A stretch of DNA of 64,000 bases from positions 62,001 to 126,000 of the forward strand of contig NZ_FZOF01000013.1 in the NCBI RefSeq assembly GCF_900188405.1. The letters run 5' to 3'. The DNA is from Actinacidiphila glaucinigra. Its GTDB lineage: Bacteria; Actinomycetota; Actinomycetes; Streptomycetales; Streptomycetaceae. Made by a program: the position numbers and the translations under genes. This document shows positions 43,691 through 51,713 of this stretch, piece after piece. The notes under the pieces are model-generated. The model ran no database searches, was not told where the DNA came from, and was given only the letters and a program-made list of their open reading frames with translations. Positions within the stretch are counted from its first letter, which is position 1, and each line of letters opens with the position of its first letter.

Positions 43691-44389
43691 ATGAGCGCAC
43701 ACATACTGGTGGCGGAGGACGACGAGAAGCAGGCGCAGCTGCTGCGCGTGTACCTCGAGCACGAAGGGCACTCGGTCACCGTCGTCCACGACGGACGCGC
43801 CGCCCTGGAGGAGCTGCGCCGCGACCCGCCGCACCTGCTCGTGCTGGACGTGATGATGCCGAAGGTCGACGGGCTCGACGTCTGCCGCATCCTGCGCCGC
43901 GAGTCCGACCTGCCGGTGCTGATGCTCACCGCCCGCTGCACCGAGGACGACCTCCTGCTCGGCCTGGACCTGGGCGCCGACGACTACATGTCGAAGCCGT
44001 ACAGCCCGCGCGAGCTGACCGCCCGGGTGCGCACCCTGCTGCGCCGCGCCCGGCCCTCCGCTCCGCCCGCCCCGGAAGCCGACCCGACGCTCACCGTCGG
44101 CGGCCTGAGCGTCGACCCCTCCCGGCACGAGGTGATCTGCGACGGCACCAGCGTGGACTGCACCCCCGGGGAGTTCCGGCTGCTGGAGACGCTCGCCGCC
44201 CAGCCCGGCCGGGTCTTCACCCGCGAGCAGATCCTCGGGCAGCTCCACGGCACAGGCCGCTACTTCACCGTGCGGACGGTGGACACCCACGTCATGAACC
44301 TGCGCCGGAAGATCGAACCCGATCCCGCCCGTCCCGTGCGGCTGCTCACCGTGTACGGCGTGGGCTACGTCCTGTCCGACACCGCATGA
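43691..44389 (+). CDS. OmpR-family response regulator of the export system
   Basis: This 232-residue regulator has a receiver domain with VAEDDEKQ and phospho-Asp56 (VLDVMMPKVDG), TAR, and the lysine in SKPYSP. A winged-helix domain follows at about 130-228 (FRLLETLAAQPGRVFTREQIL, VDTHVMNLRRKIEPDP, VYGVGYVL). It overlaps the kinase gene by four bases and is divergent from the lipoprotein/MacB-like operon, its probable target. It may be translated from a leaderless message. Confidence 0.92.
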   Translation: MSAHILVAEDDEKQAQLLRVYLEHEGHSVTVVHDGRAALEELRRDPPHLLVLDVMMPKVDGLDVCRILRRESDLPVLMLTARCTEDDLLLGLDLGADDYMSKPYSPRELTARVRTLLRRARPSAPPAPEADPTLTVGGLSVDPSRHEVICDGTSVDCTPGEFRLLETLAAQPGRVFTREQILGQLHGTGRYFTVRTVDTHVMNLRRKIEPDPARPVRLLTVYGVGYVLSDTA

Positions 44390-46218
44390 GCCGCCGTTTC
44401 CACAGCAGCCTGGTGGTGCGGCTGCTCGCGCTGTCGGTGCTGGTCTCCGTCTGCTCGATCGCGGCCACCGCCTGGCTCGCGGTCCGTACGACCACCCGCG
44501 CGATCCGGCAGGAGCAGGGCCAGGCCATCTCCGACGACGCCCGGATCTACGAAGCCCTCCTCGGCCGGGCCGCCACGCACACCGGCTGGGAGGGTGTGCG
44601 CCCGCTCGTGGACCGCCTCGCGCGCGAGACCGGGCACCGCGTCGTCCTCACCACCCAGGACCGCCGGCCCATCGCCGACTCCGCCGACGCCGGCCACCGG
44701 ACCCCGCTGCCGGACCGGGCCTCGGCGACCGTCGACCCGCTCGCCGTCGACGCCGCCCTCGCGGGATCCCGAGAAGGCGACCGCATCGACTCCCGTGCCG
44801 CCGGCCCCTTCCGTCTGACGCGGGCGGAACGGACACGGCTGACCGCCCTCGCGCAGCGCCACGTCACCTGCCTGCGCGACATCGGCATCGACGCCACCGC
44901 CGTCACGGCACCCGGCGGACGGCCCCGGGTGACCACGCCGGGCTACAGCGGCACCCGATGCGCCGAGGACGCGCTGGACCGGCCAACCCGCACCGAGTCC
45001 CGTGCCCTCGCCCGGCTCGACGCCCTGGTCGACGCGTGCCTCAGCCGGCGGGGCAGCGGACGCGTACAGCTCGCGCTGGACCTGACGTGGACGCCCGATT
45101 GGCACAACCGCGAGCCGGTGGACGAAGGGCTCGTCGTCTCGTGCCTGGACAGCGCCCGCCGCGAGCAGCTCGCCCCGTACGTCGCCCCGGCCGCGCTGCT
45201 GTTCATCGGCTCCCCGGAGAACGCCGCCGCCGCGTCCCCGTTCGACCTCTCGGCGCCCAACCGCCTCCGCATGGCGGGGGTCGTCGCCGGCGTGCTCCTG
45301 CTCACCGTCGTGGTCACCGTGGGCCTGGGCCTGCAGTTGGTCAGGCCACTGCGCGCCCTCACGGCGGCCGCCCAGCGCGTGAAGGCGGGGGACGTCGCCG
45401 CGCGCGTCCAGGTGACGGGCAAGGACGAGATCGGGCGCCTCGCCGAGGTCTTCAACGAGATGTCCCAGGAGCGCGCGAAGCTGGAGCGGCTGCGCACCGA
45501 GATGGTGGGCGACATCGCCCACGAGCTCCGCACCCCGCTGAGCAACATCCGCGGCTGGCTCGAGGCCGCCGACGACGGTGTCGTCCCGGCCGACCGCGCG
45601 CTCGTCGGCTCGCTGCTCGAGGAGGCGCTCCTCCTCCAGCACATCGTCGACGACCTCCAGGACCTCGCCGCCGCCGACGCCGGGGCGCTGCGCCTGCACA
45701 AGGTGCCGTGCGAGGTCGGCGAACTCCTCCGGCAGGTCGCCACCGCCCACGGCGGGCGCGCCGACCACGCCGGTGTCGCGCTCTCCGTCGACGTCGCCGC
45801 CGACGGCATCGGCAGCGTCGTCGCCGACCCCGTACGCCTCCGTCAGGCCGTGTCGAACCTCGTGTCCAACGCCGTCCGCCACACCCCGCCCGGCGGAACG
45901 GTCACGGTCACGGGACGCCGGGAGGACGACGCGGTGGTCATCGCCGTGGCCGACACGGGCGGCGGCATCCGGCCCGAGGACCTGCCCCGGGTCTTCGACC
46001 GCTTCTGGCGCGCCGAGAAGTCCCGCAACCGCGGCACGGGCGGCAGCGGCCTCGGCCTCGCCATCGTCCGCAACCTCGCACACGCCCACGGCGGCTCCGT
46101 CACCGCCGAGAGCGCTTACGGCGAGGGGTCGCTGTTCACCTTGCGACTGCCGGGCGGTGAGCCGGGGCGGAAACAGGAGTCCTCGCGTCGCGCATCACCA
46201 CGCGCGGGCGGGGCCTGA
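44386..46218 (+). CDS. Sensor histidine kinase with duplicated-cysteine extracytoplasmic domain
   Basis: This 610-residue kinase has helix 1 at about 11-33, a large outer domain (34-294), and helix 2 at about 295-318. A HAMP domain, HisKA with His379 (DIAHELRTPL) and an ATPase domain (NLVSNAV, DTGGGI, GSGLGLAIV) follow. The outer domain contains two cysteine pairs: Cys162 (HVTCLRDIG) to Cys192, and Cys218 (DACLSRRG) to Cys253 (SCLDSAR). Their spacing (30 and 35 residues, repeat period 56) closely parallels that of the divergently encoded lipoprotein (33, 38 and 62). I infer that sensor and lipoprotein share a module and a ligand type. It is coupled to its regulator by ATGA. Confidence 0.9.
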   Translation: MSRRFHSSLVVRLLALSVLVSVCSIAATAWLAVRTTTRAIRQEQGQAISDDARIYEALLGRAATHTGWEGVRPLVDRLARETGHRVVLTTQDRRPIADSADAGHRTPLPDRASATVDPLAVDAALAGSREGDRIDSRAAGPFRLTRAERTRLTALAQRHVTCLRDIGIDATAVTAPGGRPRVTTPGYSGTRCAEDALDRPTRTESRALARLDALVDACLSRRGSGRVQLALDLTWTPDWHNREPVDEGLVVSCLDSARREQLAPYVAPAALLFIGSPENAAAASPFDLSAPNRLRMAGVVAGVLLLTVVVTVGLGLQLVRPLRALTAAAQRVKAGDVAARVQVTGKDEIGRLAEVFNEMSQERAKLERLRTEMVGDIAHELRTPLSNIRGWLEAADDGVVPADRALVGSLLEEALLLQHIVDDLQDLAAADAGALRLHKVPCEVGELLRQVATAHGGRADHAGVALSVDVAADGIGSVVADPVRLRQAVSNLVSNAVRHTPPGGTVTVTGRREDDAVVIAVADTGGGIRPEDLPRVFDRFWRAEKSRNRGTGGSGLGLAIVRNLAHAHGGSVTAESAYGEGSLFTLRLPGGEPGRKQESSRRASPRAGGA

Positions 46219-46270
46219 GCCAGTGCCGCGCGCAAGGTCCGCGGTCGCGCTCATCACGGGTTTCCGGCAT

Positions 46271-46303
46271 GGCGGGTGCCGGGGCCAGGCCCCGGCACCC
46301 GCC
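46271..46303. terminator. Bidirectional terminator
   Basis: Two perfect 16-base arms (GGCGGGTGCCGGGGCC and its complement) are separated by one base, giving a long GC stem whose tip opens to a small loop. It lies between the convergent kinase and DUF4232 genes. Confidence 0.9.
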
Positions 46304-46324
46304 ACCGTCACCTTCCGTGCCGGG

Positions 46325-47014
46325 TCAGCGGACGGGGTGAACCGGTCCGATCTTCAGTCCGTGCGCCCCGCGGACACTGCACTCCGAGGCCTTCCACGGC
46401 ACATCGATCTGGTCCCGGGAGTCCGGCGGGAAGACACCCAGGAACGAAACACTCTTCAACCGGCAGTCGGAATCGGAGAGTCCGGCCTGCCCGTTCAGGA
46501 CCTGCGCGTCGGCGACAGCGCGGGCATTGGGAATCAAGGTCACCGTCGTGGCGCGCGTGGTCTCGACGCGGTCGGCGGAATTGCCGATCTCAGCGCCGTC
46601 GCGGCCGCGAAAGGACACTCCGGGGAAGCCGGTCAGGGCGCACGGCGCGGTGCCCGTGTTCCGGAAGGCCAGCTCGAAATGCGTTGTGCCGGCACCGCTT
46701 TCCTGGTTCTCCACGGAAACCCGCAGACTTCCGGACGCGCACCGCTGCGGCTCACCGCCGCGACCGGATCCGGAATCCGTGTCCTGCGCACCTGAACGGT
46801 CACGCGACGCCCCGTCGGCGGACCCCTCCTCGCCGCCGGCTCGCCGCTGGGAGGCGGCCGACGAATCACCGCGCGAAGACGACGCGTCCGAGGCGGTCGC
46901 CACCGGAGAGGAACCCGAGGAACCGGCCTTGTCCGCCTCCGGGCCGCAGGCTGCCAGGGCCGCCATAGCCAGAACGAGTACGGGTACGACGCGAGCGCCG
47001 GTCGAGACCTTCAT
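46325..47014 (-). CDS. DUF4232 domain lipoprotein
   Basis: This 229-residue secreted lipoprotein has lipobox LAACG and a long Ser/Gly/Asp-rich linker. The C-terminal domain (about 95-229) has the DUF4232 pattern: CASGSLRVSV at its start, FRNTGTAPCALTGFPGVSF in the middle, and Cys-containing strands near the end. DUF4232 proteins are common, exported and of unknown function. I chose the ATG after AGAAGG; another ATG lies 18 bases upstream. Confidence 0.88.
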   Translation of the reverse strand: MKVSTGARVVPVLVLAMAALAACGPEADKAGSSGSSPVATASDASSSRGDSSAASQRRAGGEEGSADGASRDRSGAQDTDSGSGRGGEPQRCASGSLRVSVENQESGAGTTHFELAFRNTGTAPCALTGFPGVSFRGRDGAEIGNSADRVETTRATTVTLIPNARAVADAQVLNGQAGLSDSDCRLKSVSFLGVFPPDSRDQIDVPWKASECSVRGAHGLKIGPVHPVR

Positions 47015-47560
47015 CAATAGCCTTCTTTCCATGTGGTTCAAGGGAACCTCCCCCGTCACAACCGCAACTCTGACAAAGAATGCGGACGCGACGCCACCAA
47101 AAAGAGCCTCCGTGACCGCGCGATCAATGAGCAGTTACGGTCCCAGGACATTGGGAACCCGGCCGCGTCAAGCTTCACAATTCATCGATGTAAATCCGCG
47201 CCAGGACCAATAAATTCTGGCACTCCGCTTCTATACGCACCTGCCAGGCGTCGAGTAGGAACGGGTAGTCCGCGTGGCCGAATTCGCCGCCGCACGTTCG
47301 GCTGAGCCTCAAGCAAGCGGATCGCGGCCCATTGCCGAACGTGTTGACCTGCTGGTCCGGATACCGGGATATAGCGCACGCCTATGAACGTGTTCGAGAT
47401 CCTGCGTGTCGGTGGTGGCGAGGACTCGTTGATGCTGGTGCGAGTGAGCCCTTCGTCATGGCCTCGGTCCTTCAGCTTTTCCGCCGCGACCTGCCGGCCC
47501 GTCCTCACAGCGCGCCTGAGTGGATGTTCCCCGATCTCGGCCTGAACTCAGCTGCCACAG
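47015..47560. other. Intergenic region, relatively AT-rich
   Basis: This 546-base stretch has lower GC than its surroundings, most of all at 47040-47240. It must contain the DUF4232 promoter. Small frames here, on both strands, show no family signature and look non-coding. The drop in GC could be a promoter-rich region or the scar of lost DNA. Confidence 0.4.
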
Positions 47561-49117
47561 CTAGTTCTTCTGCAGGGTGCGGGTGACACCAGCGATGACG
47601 GCGGTCGTCAGCACCCAGCCGAAGGCGATCAGCAGGTATGCGAGCCCCTGGAGGCTGTCGTTCGACCAATACCAGGCCGTGCGCTGACCCAGACCACCGA
47701 TGGGGATCAGGAGGTCGAGTGTGTAGACGAGGGGCTGGAACGGGGCGCCTTCGCCTTGTTTGACCGGGGTAGGAGAGTGAGTGCCGAAGGACAGAGAGCC
47801 CAGCAAGGCCAACGCGAGGAGCCAGACGCCGGCCAGCCAGGGGCGGTAGCCATAACCGACGGTCACGTCTAGCAGGTGCCCCCACACGCGCCCGGCCGGA
47901 GGCAGAGTTCGACGCCGATGGCGCTGTTTGGCCAGAAGTACGCGCCGGGCATCGTCGTCGTGGCCGGCCTTGCGATACCAGCTCGCCAACTGCTCATAAG
48001 GCTGCGGGGTGTAGCCCGGGCTGCGTCGTATCCACGCCACACGGTGGACCACAGAGTCCCGCCGCCCCACTGCCTCCCGCCGCTCGCCTGCCTCGTCCAC
48101 TGTGATGGAGCCGTAGACGAAGCCGTCCAGTTCCACCACGTCCGGCCAGCTGTGCTCGTTGTCGTGGAGGTAGGACACCTGCGCGCCCCGCAGGTCCACC
48201 GTGCTGGACGGTGGCCGGGCAAGGGTGACGTCGAAGTCGACGGCCTGCATCAGCGGGGCAGCCAAGGAGGGACCGTGCCCGTCGCGCGGCCCGTTCAGTA
48301 CGGCTCCTTCAAAGGTCAGGTTGTCCGAGATCCGGGCACCACGCAGCCGTACGGTCCCGTTCGCGATGAATCCGTCGGAGAAGTCGAGCGTCGAGGCCAC
48401 AGCGTTGTCCAGAGCGAGCGCCACCCCGCGCTGGCTGGGACATTCCAGTCGTGCACCTCGCATGTGCAGTCCGCCTGGCAACTGTGCCCCCAAGAGACGG
48501 ACTTCACCATGCGCGACGAATCCGTCCTGGCAGTACACCCCACCCTCTGCGACCAGTCCGCCGGCGGACACCGCCCATTCCTCAGGTGCGGTGATCTCGG
48601 CGCCGCTGAGGTTCACGGCGCCGCTCACGTGGGCGTTGATGAGCGACAAGGCGGTAACCCTGCGGTGGAAGGGCGAGGCGGAGCCGCATTCCAGGCGAGA
48701 GCGTCGCAGGTCGAGGCGTCCCTCGATACGGATCAGGCCGGCTTCCACGCCCGGCACCCGGCTGCCCACGATCGCAATCGACTGGGCCGATGCTCCGGAG
48801 AGATCCACGCCCTCCTCGAACCAGCAGTCCCCGAGCCAGAGCGCATGAGCGATCTGCGCGCCGGCCAGGTTGAGGTGCCCGGATATCCGTGCCCCCGCGA
48901 GCCTCAGACACGCGACGGCACTCGGCTGCGCGGTGTTCGCGCCCTGGAGAAGCGCCACGATCACGGCGGCCCGAACCGTTCGCCCGGGGCCCCACTGTCC
49001 ACCCTCAGCAACACGGTCGTCCTCGGGTACGCCCGTGCGCAGATCCACGTGGCGTCCCTCGGGGAACGCGTCCCACACCTCACGCTCCGGTGAAGTCAAC
49101 TCGTCGTATGAGAGCAC
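47561..49117 (-). CDS. Beta-helix (pentapeptide-like) protein with C-terminal membrane domain
   Basis: This is a 518-residue protein. A short N-terminal region (EREVWDAFPEGRHVDLR) is followed by about 300 residues of repeating hydrophobic strands: LRLAGARISGHLNLAGAQI, VDLSGASAQSIAIVGS, LDLRRSRLECG, VNLSGAEI, VRLLGAQLPGGLHMRGARL. They read like a right-handed beta-helix related to pentapeptide repeats. Then come a basic linker (KQRHRRRTLPPAG) and two or three hydrophobic helices (about 415-515), with YTLDLLIPIGGLGQ between them. Similar Streptomyces proteins are often labelled membrane-associated oxidoreductase, without a visible cofactor site. The function is unknown. Confidence 0.75.
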   Translation of the reverse strand: MLSYDELTSPEREVWDAFPEGRHVDLRTGVPEDDRVAEGGQWGPGRTVRAAVIVALLQGANTAQPSAVACLRLAGARISGHLNLAGAQIAHALWLGDCWFEEGVDLSGASAQSIAIVGSRVPGVEAGLIRIEGRLDLRRSRLECGSASPFHRRVTALSLINAHVSGAVNLSGAEITAPEEWAVSAGGLVAEGGVYCQDGFVAHGEVRLLGAQLPGGLHMRGARLECPSQRGVALALDNAVASTLDFSDGFIANGTVRLRGARISDNLTFEGAVLNGPRDGHGPSLAAPLMQAVDFDVTLARPPSSTVDLRGAQVSYLHDNEHSWPDVVELDGFVYGSITVDEAGERREAVGRRDSVVHRVAWIRRSPGYTPQPYEQLASWYRKAGHDDDARRVLLAKQRHRRRTLPPAGRVWGHLLDVTVGYGYRPWLAGVWLLALALLGSLSFGTHSPTPVKQGEGAPFQPLVYTLDLLIPIGGLGQRTAWYWSNDSLQGLAYLLIAFGWVLTTAVIAGVTRTLQKN

Positions 49118-49225
49118 CCCATCAGAGTAGGGATCTACCTCAACGCCCGCCTCGCCCCACAGCCGGTGGTTTGGGGGTCAGCCATTCTGCTGGGAGTTCT
49201 TGCTGCCAGCGCCAAGCGGCGGTCA

Positions 49226-49966
49226 TCATCCGGTGACTGACATCGTCTGCTGCATCGCCGCTGCTCGGGCAACGGCCTCTTCAATTTGGCATCGGCCAGT
49301 CCGACTTCGGCTCCAGATGGATGCGCACCATCGACGTGGTGTCTCGCTGCTCCAGTTCAGAAACTCCTTGACCACGACATTGTCGGACAGCCGCCACCGG
49401 ATGGTGGGGCCTGAGGCTTCCGGGACGTCGGTGAGGCCGGCGAACTGCTCGGCGAGTGCGGAGCTGTCCACCTCGGCTGTTATGCGGTCGCAGGTCGAGA
49501 CCGTGTCGGTGAGGGCATGGGATTCGATGAGTGCCGGGAGGGATGGGGCGATTTCGAGGAACGTGCCGCCTCCATCGTCCACTCCGACTCGTCCGTCCGT
49601 GTGCACCAAGTAGCACACTGGAGAGGAGACACGTTCTCCGAACCACTCGAAGTACCAGCCGTGGGTAGAGCCGGTCGCCATGCGCTGGCCCAGGTCGTAA
49701 TGCCACTCGCGGAGCATGTCGTGGCGTTCGCCCTGGATGGTGTAGCTGCTTCGCACCTGGTAGCGGAGTCCGCCGTATCTCTGGTCGAATCCTTCCCGGC
49801 GGATGACGAGCATCATGGGTGTGGGGATCAACTGGCCAACGCGGTCCCGGATCCGCAGGAACTCAGTGCTGAGTCGGGGTTCCCGCTGACGATCGCGCCA
49901 ACCGGTTCGTTCGAGCAGATTCTGGGCACGGGTGGAAAGACCGGTGGGGTCATCCAGGATGTGCAT
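49226..49966 (-). CDS. Hypothetical protein
   Basis: This 246-residue soluble protein from the chosen ATG contains SSYTIQGERHDMLREWHYDLG, GWYFEWFGERVSS and VDDGGGTFLEIAPSLPALIES. The last block, with its acidic loop followed by an address-like helix, recalls SUKH/SMI1-type immunity proteins in general form, but the match is too weak to assign. Lower GC in places and rare-looking codons set it off slightly from its neighbours. The start is uncertain because the frame stays open upstream to 50299 and no strong ribosome-binding site was found. Confidence 0.5.
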   Translation of the reverse strand: MHILDDPTGLSTRAQNLLERTGWRDRQREPRLSTEFLRIRDRVGQLIPTPMMLVIRREGFDQRYGGLRYQVRSSYTIQGERHDMLREWHYDLGQRMATGSTHGWYFEWFGERVSSPVCYLVHTDGRVGVDDGGGTFLEIAPSLPALIESHALTDTVSTCDRITAEVDSSALAEQFAGLTDVPEASGPTIRWRLSDNVVVKEFLNWSSETPRRWCASIWSRSRTGRCQIEEAVARAAAMQQTMSVTG

Positions 49967-50271
49967 CCTGCACTTCTTTTTCCATGTCAGGGTGTGGCTT
50001 CGTAGGCCCTTACGGTACCGGGTCGAGTCGCTTCGGCCCCCGGAGTCCTGCGCGGCCATGGATCCAGCACGGGCCTCCCGGACCGCACCGTCGCGGTCGG
50101 GTCGCCCCGTCGACAATCGGCAGGAGGGTGGGGGATGCCGGGGCGTCGATCTGACGTGGTGCGGTGCCGGTTGGGGTGGGGATGGCGCTGCCAGGACGGA
50201 GGGCCCGGCAGGTTTCCCCACCCGGCGTGTGGAACCCCGGGCGGAGCGGTGACTCCGACCTACGACACCGG
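49967..50271. other. Intergenic region upstream of the hypothetical gene
   Basis: This is a 305-base gap between two minus-strand genes. The frame of the downstream hypothetical gene continues through it, but the translation is Arg/Pro-rich and shadow-like. No hairpin or operator was identified. Confidence 0.35.
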
Positions 50272-51351
50272 CTACTGGACGTCGCGGTTCTGGTCGCACC
50301 CGCCGTCGGCGGCTCTGCGATCCCTCACGTATGCGGCGGGCGTGGCGCCGTACGCCGACTTGAAGCGGCGGATGAAGTGGCTCGTGTCCGAGAAGCCCCA
50401 GCGCGCCGCGATCCCGGCGATCCCGGCCGCGGAGTCCGGGTCCACGAGCTCGTCGTGGGCCTTCTGCAAGCGACGACTGCGCACGAATGCCATGACGGAG
50501 TCGTCCCCGGTCGAGAAGCTCCGGTGCAGCGTCCGAAGGGACACTCCCACGTGCCGGGCGACCATCGCCGGAGACAGGTCCGCGCTTTCAAGGTGCTGTT
50601 CGATGGCGTACTTGGCGGCCGTCACGATGGCTCCGGGGTCGTCGTCGAGCACCACGCCAGGACGGTCCGAGAAGATGCTCGAAAGCAGGCTCGCGCAGGC
50701 ATCCCGCGCCATCTGCCGCGCCGTGACCGATGTCTCCAGTTCCCGGCTGCTGCTCTTCACCGCTTCGAGGTAGTTGAGGAGGAACCGGACCTCGGGTGCG
50801 GCGATGTCCGATACGCATGACCGGCCGGACTGCTTTCCCGATCGGACGTGCGGTAGCACCAGGTGGCGTGGGACGGCGATGACGTGCACGTTCGTGGCCG
50901 GCGCGCAGGAGAACTGCCACGAGGCCTTCGTGTCGCGAATGCAGATCTGCCCCGGCTTGACCTCGTACGTCTCCTTGCCCGCCCGGAACTCGATCCAGCC
51001 CGAGGTCACCACGTCCGCGACGATCGGATCCTGAGGCAGGTTCTTGCCGGAGACCCCGGTCAGTGAGTCGACGTAGACCTGGGCGGACAGCAGTCCGTCG
51101 ATGAGCTGACCGTGTGCGTTGAAGCGGAATCCGCGTGCGGCGGCCGCGTACGGAACGGCAAGACGCGTGAGGTGCGAGAAGGGGCCGCTTTCCCCGAACG
51201 GGTTGTGTTCCTGGTGACGGAAATGCCGCTCGGAGGATTCCGCCTGCTCGGCGGTCAGGCGCATATCGGCCCGGTACGTGATGGCGCTGCCGGAACTCGG
51301 CGTGGAGTTCGCGGAACCCGCCGATCGCTGGTCTTCCACCTGGTCCCCCAC
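50272..51351 (-). CDS. AraC-family transcriptional regulator
   Basis: This 359-residue regulator has an N-terminal cupin-like ligand or dimerisation domain (AraC_binding_2 type, about 60-235). A double helix-turn-helix follows at about 255-345 (LSPAMVARHVGVSLRTLHRSF, and IAARWGFSDTSHFIRRFKSAYGATP). This is the NitR/FeaR-like subgroup, in which the ligand is usually a small aromatic or nitrile compound. Which ligand applies here cannot be told. The GTG start has GAGG eight bases upstream; a longer frame reaches 51453. A direct repeat in its promoter region could be its own binding site. Confidence 0.85.
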   Translation of the reverse strand: MGDQVEDQRSAGSANSTPSSGSAITYRADMRLTAEQAESSERHFRHQEHNPFGESGPFSHLTRLAVPYAAAARGFRFNAHGQLIDGLLSAQVYVDSLTGVSGKNLPQDPIVADVVTSGWIEFRAGKETYEVKPGQICIRDTKASWQFSCAPATNVHVIAVPRHLVLPHVRSGKQSGRSCVSDIAAPEVRFLLNYLEAVKSSSRELETSVTARQMARDACASLLSSIFSDRPGVVLDDDPGAIVTAAKYAIEQHLESADLSPAMVARHVGVSLRTLHRSFSTGDDSVMAFVRSRRLQKAHDELVDPDSAAGIAGIAARWGFSDTSHFIRRFKSAYGATPAAYVRDRRAADGGCDQNRDVQ

Positions 51352-51713
51352 GCGATCACCTCGAGAGCCTTCACGGGAGGTTCCGAGTAACCGCTGCCTT
51401 GCCGATTGATCCGTACTTGCCGCGGGCCGCACCGCTCCGGCGCCAGGGCCCACTGCGACTGCATTCTAACAACTAGTTCGGATTTCAACAACTCGTCCCA
51501 CCCACCCTCGGGGACCGGAAGATTGCGCTTATGGCGCGGATGTTCCATGGCGTGGCGCGCATTTCCCCGAGGCTTTATGCGGCGCCCGCGCGCGTCCAGG
51601 ACCGGTCACGAATTGCACCGACTGGGGGGACCGGGCACTGGCGGAAGCGCGTGTGGTGGTGTCCTGGGCACGGATGCCCCGGACACCACCACACGGTTCT
51701 GCGTCGTGGTGCG
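51352..51713. other. Intergenic region with direct repeat AACAACT
   Basis: This 362-base gap holds the AraC promoter and the amidase terminator. AACAACT occurs at 51468-51474 and again at 51487-51493, 19 bases apart in the same orientation, within an AT-rich patch. That arrangement fits an AraC-type site. Nothing else is recognisable. Confidence 0.45.
51651..51694 (-). terminator. Terminator downstream of the amidase gene
   Basis: GTGTGGTGGTGTCC and GGACACCACCACAC form a perfect 14-bp stem. The 16-base loop contains a second stem, GGGCA/TGCCC. It lies 20 bases past the amidase stop. Confidence 0.9.

Noticed and set aside
44365..46089. Open minus-strand frame of 574 codons opposite the sensor kinase
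   Set aside because: It is antisense to the kinase, whose motifs are clear. Composition fits a shadow frame.
47182..47586. Small frames on both strands between the DUF4232 and beta-helix genes
   Set aside because: There is no family signature, no ribosome-binding site, and the frames overlap each other on opposite strands.
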